A stretch of 64,000 nucleotides of DNA. Source: an uncultured Lachnospiraceae bacterium (GTDB taxonomy: Bacteria; Bacillota; Clostridia; Lachnospirales; Lachnospiraceae). Within the stretch, counting starts at the first letter, position 1; the number at the start of each line of letters is the position of its first letter. The DNA lies in NCBI GenBank assembly GCA_900315055.1, contig OMXP01000003.1, positions 1 through 64,000 on the forward strand, given 5' to 3'. Below the pieces are notes generated by a model. That model had not been told where the DNA came from, did no database searches, and worked only from the letters and a program-made list of their open reading frames with translations. A program made the translations under genes and the position numbers. This document shows positions 52,032-62,012 of this stretch, piece after piece.

Positions 52032-54299
52032 ATGTCCACAAAGATTACGGATTACACAGGAAAGCCCATCAAGGACTGCACCAGCCTCGAGCTGTTCAAC
52101 GCGGTCTTAAACCTCACCACCGACAAGGCAAAGGAAGTCGGTTACAACCAGGGAAAGAAGAAGCTGTACTACATCTCCGCCGAGTTCCTCATCGGCAAGC
52201 TCCTCTCCAACAACCTGATCAATCTTGGCATCTATGACGACGTGAAGGCACAGCTTGCAGCTGCAGGCCGTGACATCACCGAACTCGAGGAGTTCGAGTA
52301 TGAGCCGAGCCTTGGTAACGGCGGCCTTGGACGTCTTGCCGCATGTTTCATCGACTCCCTTGCAACCCTCGGCCTTCCGGCAGACGGTGTCGGCATCGCC
52401 TATCACTGCGGCCTGTTCAAGCAGAGCTTCGATGAGGGCAAGCAGTACGAGACTCCGGACTACTGGCTCAAGTGGGGCCATGAGAACTGGATGAAGTCCA
52501 CCGGCAAGCACTACACCGTGCACTTCGGCGGCTTCGACATCACCTCCACGATGTATGAGATCGATGTCACGGGCTATGACAGCAAGTGCGGAAAACTTCG
52601 CCTGTTCGATGCCGATACCGTTGATGAGAGACTCATCAAGAAGAGCATCGACTTCGACAAGACCCAGATCGCCAAGAACCTGACCCTGTTCCTGTATCCG
52701 GATGATTCCGATGATGCGGGCAGAATTCTTCGTGTCTACCAGGAGTACTTCATGTGCGCAAACGCCGCACAGCTGATCCTCGAGGAGGCAAAGGCAAAGG
52801 GCTCCAACCTGCATGATCTTGCCGACTATGCGGCGATCCAGATCAACGACACGCACCCGACGATGGTCATCCCGGAGTTGGTCCGTCTGCTGACCGCAGA
52901 GGGCATCTCCACCGAGGAGGCTTATCAGATCGTGACCGATGTCTGCGGCTACACGAACCACACGATTCTTGCCGAGGCACTCGAGAAGTGGCCGAAGTCC
53001 TTCCTCGAGAAGGCTGTTCCGCAGCTTGTCCCGGTCATCGAGGAGATGAACAGGTACATCGCAAAGAAGTACACCGAGCCCTTCGTCCAGATCATCGACA
53101 AGGACAACCTGGTCCACATGGCAAACATCGATATCCACTTCAGCCATTCGATCAACGGTGTCGCACGGCTTCACACCGAGATCCTCAAGAACACCGAGCT
53201 TCACCCGTTCTATGAGATCTACCCGGAGAAGTTCAACAATAAGACGAACGGCATCACCTTCCGCCGCTGGCTTGTCGAGTGCAACCCGGTGCTCACGAAG
53301 GAAATCACGATGAAGATCGGCGACGGCTGGATCAAGGACGCCGATCAGCTCGAGAAGCTTCTGCCCTATGAGAAGGATCAGGGCTTCTGCGATTACCTCG
53401 GACAGATCAAGTTCCAGAAGAAGCAGGAATTCGCCGCATGGCTCAGGAACTACCAGGGCGTTGAGGTCGATCCGAACTCCGTCTTCGATGTGCAGTCCAA
53501 GCGTCTGCATGAGTACAAGAGACAGCAGCTCAACCTCCTCTGGGCAATCAACGAGTACTTCGAGATCAAGAAGGGCAACAAGCCCAGGAGAAAGATCACG
53601 ATGTTCTTCGGCGCAAAGGCTGCTCCGGCCTACATCATCGCAAAGGACATCATCCATGCGATCATCACCTTCTCGAAGGTGTGTGCTGCGGACAGGGAAG
53701 TTGCTCCTTACCTGCAGGTTGTCTTCCTTGAGAACTACAACGTCACCGTCGCCGAGAAGCTGATCCCGGCAGCGGATATCTCCGAGCAGATCTCTCTCGC
53801 ATCGAAGGAGGCTTCCGGTACCTCGAACATGAAGTTCATGCTCAACGGCGCCGTGACCCTCGGCACGATGGACGGTGCAAACGTCGAGATCGCTGAGCTC
53901 GTCGGCAAGGACAACGTCTACACCTTCGGTGAGTCCTCCGATGTCGTCATCAAGAGATATGCGGATGCTTCCTATGTCTCCCGCGACTACTACAAGAAGG
54001 ACGCAAAGCTCAAGAAGGCCGTCGACTTCCTCGTAGGGCCTGAGATGGTAAAGATGAGTGATCAGGATACCCTGATGCAGCTCTACAATGAGCTCCTCAA
54101 CAAGGACTGGTTCATGACCTTCCCGGATTTCGAGGATTATCTGAAGACCAAGGCTACGATGCTGAACGACTATGAGGATCGCAAGAGCTGGGTCCGCAAG
54201 ATGCTCGTCAACATCGCAAAGGCCGGCTACTTCTCCTCTGACCGCACCATCCTGCAGTACAACAAGGATGTCTGGCACCTGACTGCGGACAAGCAGTAA
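52032..54299 (+). CDS. glgP: Glycogen/maltodextrin phosphorylase
   Basis: The 755-residue enzyme releases glucose-1-phosphate from alpha-1,4-glucan. PLP and active-site signatures are clear: SLGNGGLGRLAACFIDS, and KEASGTSNMKFMLNGAVTLG with the PLP lysine. The length is at the short end for the GT35 family, with few regulatory insertions. It works with the pullulanase at 36.9 kb in glycogen use. AGGAGG lies before ATG 52032. A divergent AraC gene, operator repeats and a structured leader are upstream; a strong terminator follows. Confidence 0.97.
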   Translation: MSTKITDYTGKPIKDCTSLELFNAVLNLTTDKAKEVGYNQGKKKLYYISAEFLIGKLLSNNLINLGIYDDVKAQLAAAGRDITELEEFEYEPSLGNGGLGRLAACFIDSLATLGLPADGVGIAYHCGLFKQSFDEGKQYETPDYWLKWGHENWMKSTGKHYTVHFGGFDITSTMYEIDVTGYDSKCGKLRLFDADTVDERLIKKSIDFDKTQIAKNLTLFLYPDDSDDAGRILRVYQEYFMCANAAQLILEEAKAKGSNLHDLADYAAIQINDTHPTMVIPELVRLLTAEGISTEEAYQIVTDVCGYTNHTILAEALEKWPKSFLEKAVPQLVPVIEEMNRYIAKKYTEPFVQIIDKDNLVHMANIDIHFSHSINGVARLHTEILKNTELHPFYEIYPEKFNNKTNGITFRRWLVECNPVLTKEITMKIGDGWIKDADQLEKLLPYEKDQGFCDYLGQIKFQKKQEFAAWLRNYQGVEVDPNSVFDVQSKRLHEYKRQQLNLLWAINEYFEIKKGNKPRRKITMFFGAKAAPAYIIAKDIIHAIITFSKVCAADREVAPYLQVVFLENYNVTVAEKLIPAADISEQISLASKEASGTSNMKFMLNGAVTLGTMDGANVEIAELVGKDNVYTFGESSDVVIKRYADASYVSRDYYKKDAKLKKAVDFLVGPEMVKMSDQDTLMQLYNELLNKDWFMTFPDFEDYLKTKATMLNDYEDRKSWVRKMLVNIAKAGYFSSDRTILQYNKDVWHLTADKQ

Positions 54300-54344
54300 G
54301 AGCGTTGCCGGAAGTTCTGAAACAATCGATTTGAATACCTGACG

Positions 54345-54390
54345 AAAGTTCCGTCACGGACATTCCTGTGCCCCGTGACGGAACTTTTTT
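54345..54390 (+). terminator. Strong terminator of glgP
   Basis: A perfect 15-bp stem (54345-54359 with 54373-54387) ending in a T-run to 54390. It is also the insertion target of the intron that starts two bases later. Confidence 0.95.
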
Positions 54391-54391
54391 G

Positions 54392-54842
54392 GTGCGCTCG
54401 GCGGCGCACGTTTCTAACTGGTGCAAGTCCAGAATCCACCCGGTAGTGGGAAGGATATAGCCGAAGGCAAGGGTGTCCATCGCGAGATGGAATCTGAAGG
54501 AAGCTGGATGCGGGGAAAGTACTAACCCGTGGGCAAACCTCTGGCCTGACGTACAGGAAGCTCATATTAGGTTGCATGCGAGGGTAAGACTGCAAGCCAA
54601 GCCGAAGCCCAGTAACTGCACGGAATCGCATGGAATAGATGAGACAGGTAGATGGAGGAAAAGAAACGTGTGGTACCCGAGGAGGTCTGCGGGATACACC
54701 CTGAAAGGGGCAACCGCCGCCCAAAGCGGCGCTGAACTCGCAGAAGTCAGCAGAGGTCATAGTAGTCGGTCATAGACGAGGCCGGCGAAGGACCGAATCA
54801 ATAGTTAGTCCTGAGTACAGCCGGGGAAAGGAGGCAGGACCG
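54392..54842 (+). other. Intron RNA domains I-IV 5' part
   Basis: This gene-free 451-base stretch is the folded 5' portion of the group II intron. It starts with a GTGCGC...GCGCAC stem and contains typical intron sequence such as GGTGCAAGTCC. Exon-binding sites could not be assigned by eye. Confidence 0.7.
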
Positions 54843-56233
54843 ATGAAAGCAGAATCGCTCGTAAATGAGCACTGCCTGCAAAAGAATAGTGCGGAACACG
54901 AAGGATATGCAGGAGGGCGGAGGTCTCACCGACTGATATGGAAGGAAAGGGGCAGTGCAGGACCTGCACTCCTGGAAAAGATCCTGAACAAGGACAACCT
55001 TTACAGGGCCTACAAGAGAGTGAAGGCGAATCATGGTGCACCCGGAATCGACGGCATGTCGATCGAGGAAGCGCTCGTCTGGCTGAAAGAGAACGGAGCG
55101 AGACTGGTGGAAGATATCTGCCGGGGCAAATATACCCCGCAGCCAGTTCGTCGCAAAGAGATCGCGAAGCCGGACGGTGGAGTGCGGAAGCTTGGCATTC
55201 CAACGGTAGTCGACAGGATTATCCAACAGGCCGTAGCTCAGCAACTGGCGCCCATTTATGAGCCGCTGTTTGCAGACGAAAGCTATGGATACCGACCGGG
55301 GCGCAGTGCACAGGGAGCCATTAACAAGGTCAAGGAGTATGCGGAAGAGGGATACACACAGGCTGTAGTGTTGGATCTGTCGAAGTATTTCGACACGATC
55401 AACCATGAACACCTGCTCAATATCCTTCGTCGCAACATCACGGACGAGCGGGTCATACAGCTCATCAAGAGGTTTCTGAAAAGTGGTGTTATGGATCAGG
55501 GCGTCTTTGAAGAAACAGAGGCCGGGAGCCCGCAGGGCGGACCGTTGAGTCCTCTGTTGTCGTTAATCTACCTGAATGAATTCGATCAGGAGTTTGCGAA
55601 ACGAGGCGTTCGATTTGTCCGCTATGCAGACGACATCGCCATGTTTGCGAAGAGCAGACGGGCGGCAGAACGCCTGCTGAACTCCAGCGTTTCCTACCTC
55701 GAGGGCAACCTCGGGCTCACGGTCAACAGAACCAAGAGCAGGGTAGTGAGCGTCTTTTCAGCCACGCAATTCAAGTACCTTGGCTTCGCATTGGGAAAGA
55801 ACAGGAACGGCGTCTACGTTCGGGTTCATCCGAAGTCATTGGCAAAGTTCAGATCGAATCTGAGGAACCTCTCTTCCCGGAGGCATGCTCAGAGCATCCT
55901 TCCTGCGTTCAGAGCGATCAGGCTCTACGTTTCGGGATGGCTGAACTATTACGGCATTGCAACCATGAGGAAGTTCCTTATTACCTCACAGCAGTGGCTG
56001 AACCAAGAATCCGCATGTGCATCTGGAAGCAATGGAAACTGCCCAGAACGAAACTGCGGGAGCTGCGGAAACTTGGTATTAATGGGGAGTTGGCCTACAA
56101 CACGGCTTACTCCCGCAAGGCCTACTGGAGAATATCAAACTCCCAGGGGGTCAAAATGGCCCTTACAAACGAAAAGCTGTACAAGTGGGGACTCATTGAT
56201 ATGGTCGCCGCTTATACAGCCCTTGCGCACTAA
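54843..56233 (+). pseudogene. ltrA: Group II intron reverse transcriptase/maturase, frameshifted
   Basis: The RT domain is complete, with GIPTVVDRIIQQAVAQ, SYGYRPGRSAQGA, a SPQGGPLSPLL turn and the catalytic RYADDIAMF, and AGGAGG precedes ATG 54843. After WLNYYGIATMRKFLITSQQW the frame becomes nonsense (to 56279), while the adjacent frame continues with RIRMCIWKQWKLPRTKLREL and SRKAYWRISNSQGVKMALTN to a stop at 56233, the normal maturase end. One base is missing near 56004-56006. There is no endonuclease domain, as in class C. The intron is probably not self-mobile now, unless this is a sequencing error. Confidence 0.85.
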
Positions 56234-56383
56234 CACTATTGAAATCGCCGTATACCGAACGGTACGTACGGTGGTGTGAGAGGACGGGGGTTAGTCACCC
56301 CCTCCTACTCGATTCGTGCCGGCACAGGTCAGCGTATGTGCCTCAGAAAACGGCAAGTGTCCTCATGGTTTCCTCCGGGTCTC

Positions 56384-56411
56384 TTGACAGCCGCCTCCTC
56401 ATGAATATAAT
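56384..56411 (+). promoter_or_regulatory. Promoter of the fatty acid synthesis operon
   Basis: TTGACA (56384-56389), 16 bases and TATAAT (56406-56411), close to consensus. An AT-rich imperfect dyad around 56425-56444 (TAAATTGATTTTA) lies just downstream and could bind the MarR-type regulator encoded at the operon end. Confidence 0.8.
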
Positions 56412-56477
56412 TCAAAATAAGTTAACTAAATTGATTTTAATTAATACAAAATGAATCAACATTCCCAGGAGGACACT

Positions 56478-56708
56478 ATGAATTTCGAACAGGTCAGAGA
56501 CATCATTGCGAACACCTTAAGCTGCGATGCGGACAGCATCACGATGAACACGAACCTCATTGAGGATCTCGAGGCGGATTCCCTCGACATCGTGGAGCTG
56601 CAGATGGCCCTCGAGGACGCGGGCGCCGAGAAGATCCCGGACGAGAAGCTTCCGGAACTGAAGACCGTCGGCGACATCGTGAACTACCTGAAGAGCGCGA
56701 AGGCATGA
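56478..56708 (+). CDS. acpP: Acyl carrier protein
   Basis: The 76-residue acidic helical protein carries growing acyl chains on phosphopantetheine attached to Ser in EADSLDIVEL. ATG 56478 has CAGGAGG in front; ATG 56451 has none. First gene of the fab operon; its end overlaps accD by four bases. Confidence 0.97.
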   Translation: MNFEQVRDIIANTLSCDADSITMNTNLIEDLEADSLDIVELQMALEDAGAEKIPDEKLPELKTVGDIVNYLKSAKA

Positions 56709-57523
56709 GCGGAATCAGTGAAGCCCTCGAGGACGTGATCCCCGTCTATCACACCTGCAAAAAGTGCGGCCGGAGAATCCAGGAGAAGATCTGGAGACAG
56801 AACCGGAACATCTGCCCCTTCTGCGGGCGGTATGATCCGATGACGGCAAAGGACCGCTTTTCCCTGATCCTCGATGAGGGGAGTGCACAGTTCTTCGGCC
56901 GGGAGGTCAGGGCAAAGGATCCGCTCTCCTTTGAGGGGTATGCGGGAAAGCTCAGAGAGAGCGAGGCAAAGACAGGGCTTTCGGAGGCTGCGGTCTGCGC
57001 CGAGGGTCTTCTTGACGGGTATCGGATCGTCATGGTGGTCATGGACACGAGGTTTTTCATGGGCAGCATGAGCGCTGCCGTCGGGGAGCGCATCACGAGG
57101 GCCGTTGAGAGAGCGGATGCGAAAAGGCTGCCTCTTGTGATCTTCTGCGCATCCGGCGGCGCCCGCATGCAGGAGGGCATCTACTCCCTCATGCAGATGG
57201 CAAAGACCGCGGCGGCGATCGAGACCTTCTCGGAGCATAAGGGACTCTACATCAGCGTTCTCACCCACCCGACAACGGGCGGTGTCACGGCAAGCTTTGC
57301 AACGCTCGGTGACATCACGCTCGCAGAGCCCGGCGCCCTCATCGGGTTTGCGGGGCCCCGGGTCATCGAGCAGACGATCGGACAGAAGCTCCCGAAGGGC
57401 TTCCAGAGATCCGAATACCTGGAAAAACAGGGCTTTGTGGATGCGATCGTGGAGCGCAAGGACCAGAAACAGATGCTCTCGAAGATCCTTTCTCTCCACG
57501 GTGTTTCAAAGGAGGCTACCTGA
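56705..57523 (+). CDS. accD: Acetyl-CoA carboxylase carboxyltransferase beta subunit
   Basis: The 272-residue protein has the N-terminal zinc ribbon (CKKCGRRI and CPFCGRYD, four Cys) and the crotonase-fold carboxyltransferase domain (FCASGGARMQEG; TTGGVTASFA). With AccA it transfers CO2 from biotin to acetyl-CoA to give malonyl-CoA. The ATG overlaps the acpP stop. accB and accC are not in the window and may lie beyond its right edge. Confidence 0.96.
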   Translation: MSGISEALEDVIPVYHTCKKCGRRIQEKIWRQNRNICPFCGRYDPMTAKDRFSLILDEGSAQFFGREVRAKDPLSFEGYAGKLRESEAKTGLSEAAVCAEGLLDGYRIVMVVMDTRFFMGSMSAAVGERITRAVERADAKRLPLVIFCASGGARMQEGIYSLMQMAKTAAAIETFSEHKGLYISVLTHPTTGGVTASFATLGDITLAEPGALIGFAGPRVIEQTIGQKLPKGFQRSEYLEKQGFVDAIVERKDQKQMLSKILSLHGVSKEAT

Positions 57524-57524
57524 C

Positions 57525-58451
57525 ATGATCCGGGAACAGCTCGAAAAGGCGGACGCCATCGAGGCGAGAATCCAGGAAAAGAAGCAGGACGGCGCAGGAC
57601 CGGAGGAGCTGGAGATGCTCCGCATCGAGAAGGCAAGGATGCTTAGGCCCCTCACCCACCCGAATGCCAATGAGCGCGTCTATCTTGCCCGCAGGATCGA
57701 CCGGCCGCATCTCAAAGATTTCATCCCGAACCTGTTTACGGATTTCCTCGAGATGAAGGGCGATCACCTGTACGGAGATGATCACGCAATCCTCGGCGGC
57801 ATTGCCTTCTTCCACGGACGGGCCGTGAGCGTTGTCGGCCACTGCAAGGGACACAGCGCGGAAGAAAACCTTGCCTGCTGCTTTGGCATGCCGCGTCCCG
57901 AGGGGTACCGGAAGGCCCTCCGCATCATGGAGAAGGCGGAAAAGTTTCAGCGCCCGATCCTCACGTTCATCGACACCCCGGGAGCCTACCCGGGAAAGGA
58001 TGCCGAAGAACACGGACAGGGCGAGGCGATCGCACGAAATCTTGCGGCGATGTCGCGCCTTACCGTTCCCGTGATCTCGATTGTGACCGGCGAGGGAAAC
58101 TCCGGCGGGGCTCTCGCGATCGGTGTTGCCAACAGGATCCTGATGCTCGAGTACGCGGTCTACTCCGTCCTCTCCCCGGAGGGATTTGCGAGCATCCTCT
58201 GGAAGGACGCCTCCAGAGCCCCGGAGGCCGCGGGAAAGATGCACCTGACCGCGGAGGATCTCGTGGAGGCGGGGGTCGTCGATGAGATCGTCCCGGAGCC
58301 CCTGGGAGGTGCGCAGGAGGATCCGGGACGCCTCTATGCAAGCCTTGACAGGGCGATTCAGGAGGCGCTTGCCTCCTTTGACGGCATGACGCCGGACGAG
58401 ATCCGTGCGCAGCGGCGGGAGAAATTCCGGAGGATCGGCAATGGGGAATGA
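57525..58451 (+). CDS. accA: Acetyl-CoA carboxylase carboxyltransferase alpha subunit
   Basis: The 308-residue partner of AccD begins with a helical segment (IREQLEKADAIEARIQ) and has the crotonase-fold core with RPILTFIDTPGAYPG and the oxyanion-hole region GEGNSGGALAIGVA. AAAGGAGG lies before ATG 57525; the in-frame codons from 57282 overlap accD and are not used. Its end overlaps fabH by 11 bases. Confidence 0.96.
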   Translation: MIREQLEKADAIEARIQEKKQDGAGPEELEMLRIEKARMLRPLTHPNANERVYLARRIDRPHLKDFIPNLFTDFLEMKGDHLYGDDHAILGGIAFFHGRAVSVVGHCKGHSAEENLACCFGMPRPEGYRKALRIMEKAEKFQRPILTFIDTPGAYPGKDAEEHGQGEAIARNLAAMSRLTVPVISIVTGEGNSGGALAIGVANRILMLEYAVYSVLSPEGFASILWKDASRAPEAAGKMHLTAEDLVEAGVVDEIVPEPLGGAQEDPGRLYASLDRAIQEALASFDGMTPDEIRAQRREKFRRIGNGE

Positions 58452-59403
58452 CGGACTTTCCATCCTCTCCTCCGGGTATGCCGCAGGATCGAGGGTGGTG
58501 ACAAACGAGGACTTCGCAAGGATCGTCGACACCTCCGATGAATGGATCCGCTCGAGGACCGGGATCGTGACACGGCATTTTGGCGGGGAAGGCGAGAGCA
58601 CGACAACCCTTGCTCTTTCCGCCGCGCGCTCTGCCCTGGAGAAGGCAGGCATTTCGAAGGAGAAGATCGCGGCCATCATCTGCGCCACGATGTCCGCGGA
58701 CCATGCAACACCTTCAACGGCCTGCCTGCTGCAGAGAGAGCTCTCCCTTCCGGAGAACATCGCGGCGATCGATGTGAATGCCGCCTGCTCCGGATTCGTT
58801 GCGGCGCTTCTTGCCTGCCGTTCGTTCCTGACCGATGAGAGACCGTACGCCATCGTCATCGGCGCGGAGCAGCTCTCCCGCCTCCTCGACTTTACGGACC
58901 GTACGACCTGCGTGCTCTTCGGAGACGGGGCGGGAGCGGTGGTTGTCAGAAAGGCAGAGGTGCCGTTCGGTTCCTGTCTCTTTGCAAAGGGCGGGACAGA
59001 GATCCTTGCAGAGGGTGCGGGACCGGAGGTGTCGCACATCCGGATGGACGGATGGGCGGTGTTCCGCTTTGCGGTGGAGGCACTTCCCGCCGCGATGAAA
59101 GAGACGCTGAAAAACGCCGGGCTGTCCGTCCATGAGATCGACCACATCGTCTGCCATCAGGCAAACGAGCGGATTCTGGAGCATGTGATCAAAAAGGAAC
59201 AGCTCGAGGACAGAAAAGTCTACCGCAACATCGATCACTTCGGGAACACGAGCGCAGCCTCAATCCCCATGGCGATCGGTGAGATGGAGGAGAGGGGACT
59301 CCTGAAAACAGGTGAGTCTCTGCTCCTTATGGGTTTTGGCGCCGGCCTTACGGCGGGTGGCGTTGTGGTCTTTTATGGAGGTCATGATGAAGACACTCAG
59401 TGA
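58441..59403 (+). CDS. fabH: Beta-ketoacyl-ACP synthase III
   Basis: The 320-residue condensing enzyme starts chains from acetyl-CoA (or branched acyl-CoA) and malonyl-ACP. The triad is visible: Cys in NAACSGF, His in CHQANERI and Asn in FGNTSAAS. GGAGG lies seven bases before ATG 58441, inside accA. It overlaps fabK by 17 bases, showing tight coupling. Confidence 0.96.
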   Translation: MGNDGLSILSSGYAAGSRVVTNEDFARIVDTSDEWIRSRTGIVTRHFGGEGESTTTLALSAARSALEKAGISKEKIAAIICATMSADHATPSTACLLQRELSLPENIAAIDVNAACSGFVAALLACRSFLTDERPYAIVIGAEQLSRLLDFTDRTTCVLFGDGAGAVVVRKAEVPFGSCLFAKGGTEILAEGAGPEVSHIRMDGWAVFRFAVEALPAAMKETLKNAGLSVHEIDHIVCHQANERILEHVIKKEQLEDRKVYRNIDHFGNTSAASIPMAIGEMEERGLLKTGESLLLMGFGAGLTAGGVVVFYGGHDEDTQ

Positions 59404-60301
59404 AATCCTGGGGACGAGATATCCCGTGATCCAGGGCGGCATGGCAAACATTGCAACGGGGCGCTTTGCGGCAGCCTGCGCGAATGCCGGCGCGCTCGGC
59501 ATCATCGGAACCGGCGGCATGACGCCGGAGCAGCTCGAGGAGGAGATCGCGGTGGCGCGGAGCCTTACCGCGGCGCCCTTCGGGGTCAACCTCATGCTGA
59601 TGCACCCGAAGACACATGACTTTGTGGACATCGTCTGCAGAACGGGCGTGAAGTTCGTGACCTGCGGCGCCGGATCCTCCGGCCCGTACATGGATCAGCT
59701 TAAAAAGGCCGGCGTCTTCGTGATGCCGGTCGTTGCGGCGCCGGTTCTGGCATGCCACCTCGAGGAGCTCGGAGCCGATGCGATCATCGCCGAGGGGTGC
59801 GAGAGCGGCGGCCATGTGGGCGAGATGACCACGATGACCCTGGTGCCACAGGTCTGCGATGCGGTAAATATCCCTGTCATTGCGGCAGGCGGCATCGCGG
59901 ATGTCCGGCAGGTGCGGGCGGCAAGAGCTCTTGGTGCCTGCGGTGTGCAGGTCGGGACCTGCCTACTTGTATCCGAGGAGTGCCCGATCCACGAGAACTA
60001 CAAGAAGGCACTCCTGAAGGTAAAGGGGTCCGATACCATTGTCACCGGACGAATCGGCGGGACGCCGGTGCGGGTTTTGAAGAACGAGATGTCCCGCCAG
60101 TATGTAAAGCGCGAGAAACAGGGCGCCAACAGAGAGGAGCTCGAGCAGTACACCCTGGGGTCTCTTCGAAGAGCCGTGTTTGACGGCGATACGAAGACCG
60201 GAAGCCTCATGGCGGGACAGGTCTGCGGACAGCTCTTTAAGATCCGCCCGGTGGCAGAGATCATCAAAAATCTTGCCGCGGGCTTTGAAGGAGGCATGTG
60301 A
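59387..60301 (+). CDS. fabK: Enoyl-ACP reductase II (FMN, FabK)
   Basis: The 304-residue FMN-dependent TIM-barrel enzyme of the nitronate monooxygenase superfamily does the last step of each elongation cycle. Signatures: YPVIQGGMANIATG, GAGSSGP and AEGCESGGHVGE, with phosphate-binding AAGGIADVRQV. ATG 59387 is best spaced from GGAGG; ATG 59384 is next to it. As the only enoyl reductase in the operon (no FabI) it predicts triclosan tolerance. Confidence 0.95.
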   Translation: MKTLSEILGTRYPVIQGGMANIATGRFAAACANAGALGIIGTGGMTPEQLEEEIAVARSLTAAPFGVNLMLMHPKTHDFVDIVCRTGVKFVTCGAGSSGPYMDQLKKAGVFVMPVVAAPVLACHLEELGADAIIAEGCESGGHVGEMTTMTLVPQVCDAVNIPVIAAGGIADVRQVRAARALGACGVQVGTCLLVSEECPIHENYKKALLKVKGSDTIVTGRIGGTPVRVLKNEMSRQYVKREKQGANREELEQYTLGSLRRAVFDGDTKTGSLMAGQVCGQLFKIRPVAEIIKNLAAGFEGGM

Positions 60302-61266
60302 TGACAACCTGCTACCTGTATGCGGGCCAGGGTGCCCAGAAGGCGGGCATGGGCAGGGACCTGTACGAGAACAGCGAGACGTTCCGCCGTGTCTTTGACT
60401 GTGCGGACCCGGGCTTTGACCTGCACGAGGTCTGCTTTGAGGATCCGGACGGAAAGCTGAGCAAGACGCAGTATACGCAGCCCGCCCTTCTTGCGATGGA
60501 GGCCGGAATCACGGAAATCCTGCGGCGTGCGGGGCTCTTCCCGGACTATGTGGCAGGACTCTCCCTCGGGGAGTATGCAGCACTCGAGGCGGCGGATGTG
60601 CTGACCGCCTCGAAGGCCATTACGATGACTGCCTTCCGCGGAAGGGCGATGGCACGGGCCTCGGAGGGGATTGCGTGCGGCATGACCGCGGTACTCGCCC
60701 TGGATGAAGGCGCACTTCAGGCCTGCTGCGGGATGGCATCGGATGCGGGAAAGGTTTATATCTGCAACTACAACTGCCTGGGTCAGCTCGTCATCAGCGG
60801 TCAAAAGAGCGCCGTCGACAAGGCATCGGCGCTTGCCCTTAAGGCGGGCGCAAGACGGTGCATACCGCTTGCCGTCTCCGGCCCCTTCCACACGCCGCTC
60901 ATGAAGCCTGCGGGAGAGGACCTTCGACGGTACTTTGAGAGAGTCACTTTCAGGGAGCCGAAGAGTATCGTCCTCTACAACTGCCTTGGCGGGGAGAACC
61001 GGGAGGGCGTGCCCGTGCCGGATCTTCTGGTCCGCCAGGTGCAGAGCCCGGTTTACATGGAGCAGATCCTCGAGAACCTGTTCCGGCAGGGCGTTACGGA
61101 ATTTGTCGAGATCGGTCCCGGAAAGACACTGACGGGCTTTGTGAAGAAGACCGCAAGGGCCATGGGGATCGAGGATGGCTCCTTTACCACCTGGAACCTC
61201 GACTCCTTCGAGAGCACGGAGAAATATCTCGACAGCCTGAAGGCTGTCCTGAAAGGGGAGCAGTAA
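60301..61266 (+). CDS. fabD: Malonyl-CoA:ACP transacylase
   Basis: The 321-residue enzyme loads malonyl groups on ACP. The nucleophile Ser is in AGLSLGEYAAL (GLSLG replaces the textbook GHSLG, common in clostridia), with Arg in FRGRAMARA and the His in GPFHTPLM. GGAGG precedes ATG 60301, which touches the fabK stop. Confidence 0.95.
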   Translation: MTTCYLYAGQGAQKAGMGRDLYENSETFRRVFDCADPGFDLHEVCFEDPDGKLSKTQYTQPALLAMEAGITEILRRAGLFPDYVAGLSLGEYAALEAADVLTASKAITMTAFRGRAMARASEGIACGMTAVLALDEGALQACCGMASDAGKVYICNYNCLGQLVISGQKSAVDKASALALKAGARRCIPLAVSGPFHTPLMKPAGEDLRRYFERVTFREPKSIVLYNCLGGENREGVPVPDLLVRQVQSPVYMEQILENLFRQGVTEFVEIGPGKTLTGFVKKTARAMGIEDGSFTTWNLDSFESTEKYLDSLKAVLKGEQ

Positions 61267-62003
61267 TGGCACGATATGCAGTGGTGACCGGCGCAAGCCG
61301 CGGCATCGGGCACGCGGTGGCAGTATCCCTTGCAAAAGACGGGACAGACGTTCTCCTCTGCTTTGCGGGAAACGAGGAAAAGGCAAAGGAAACGAGGCAG
61401 GCCTGCCTTGCAGCCTTTCCGGACGGCACCTTTCCCCTGTGCCGGGCAGATGTCGGAACGAAAGAGGGGTGCGGGGCAATCCTTGCGGCGGCAGAGGCGT
61501 TTCCCTCTCTGGACGTTCTTGTCAACTGCGCGGGAATCACGAGGGACGGGCTTCTCATCGGCCTTTCCGAGGAGGACATCGACAGGGTGCTGTCGGTAAA
61601 CCTCGAGGGGGCGATCCTTCTTTGCAGAGGCGCCGTAAAGCGCATGATCCGGCAGAGGTCCGGACACATCATCAACATCTCCAGCGTCGTCGGGCTTCAC
61701 GGCAATCCGGGGCAGGTGAACTATGCCGCGGCAAAGGCCGGGATCGTGGGACTGACCAGAAGCCTTGCAAAGGAGGTCGGACGGCGGGGGATCACGGTCA
61801 ATGCCGTGGCACCCGGCATGATTGCGACCGACATGACCGCCGCGATGCCTCAGAAGGCAAGAGATGCGGCCCTTGCCGCGATCCCCATGCAGAGGGAGGG
61901 AACCCCGGAGGACGTCGCAGAGGCGGTGCGCTTTCTTGCATCGGACGCGGCGGGATACATCACGGGGCAGGTGCTCTGTGTCGACGGCGGCATGGGCATG
62001 TAG
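61266..62003 (+). CDS. fabG: 3-oxoacyl-ACP reductase
   Basis: The 245-residue NADPH-dependent short-chain reductase has TGASRGIGHAVAVSLA (cofactor site), NCAGITRDG and the Ser-Tyr-Lys triad (NISSVVG; YAAAKAG). It overlaps fabD by one base. Length and motifs are standard. Confidence 0.96.
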   Translation: MARYAVVTGASRGIGHAVAVSLAKDGTDVLLCFAGNEEKAKETRQACLAAFPDGTFPLCRADVGTKEGCGAILAAAEAFPSLDVLVNCAGITRDGLLIGLSEEDIDRVLSVNLEGAILLCRGAVKRMIRQRSGHIINISSVVGLHGNPGQVNYAAAKAGIVGLTRSLAKEVGRRGITVNAVAPGMIATDMTAAMPQKARDAALAAIPMQREGTPEDVAEAVRFLASDAAGYITGQVLCVDGGMGM

Positions 62004-62012
62004 GAGGTTTTC

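Larger units (their letters stand above)
54392..56313 (+). mobile_element. Group II intron, bacterial class C
   Basis: The element begins with GTGCG at 54392, directly after the T-run of the glgP terminator, the typical target of class C introns. About 450 bases of structured RNA domains precede the reverse transcriptase ORF. Domain V lies near 56245-56275: CGCCGTA pairs with TACGGTG, a two-base CG bulge, then TACC/GGTA. It carries the class-C catalytic triad CGC rather than AGC. Domain VI follows, and the 3' end is placed at CTACTCGAT (56313) by resemblance to known introns; this end could be off by a few bases. Confidence 0.85.

Noticed and set aside
52107-54278. 723-codon minus-strand ORF
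   Set aside because: Shadow of glycogen phosphorylase caused by GC-rich codon use; Leu/Val/Arg/Asp-biased translation with no motif.
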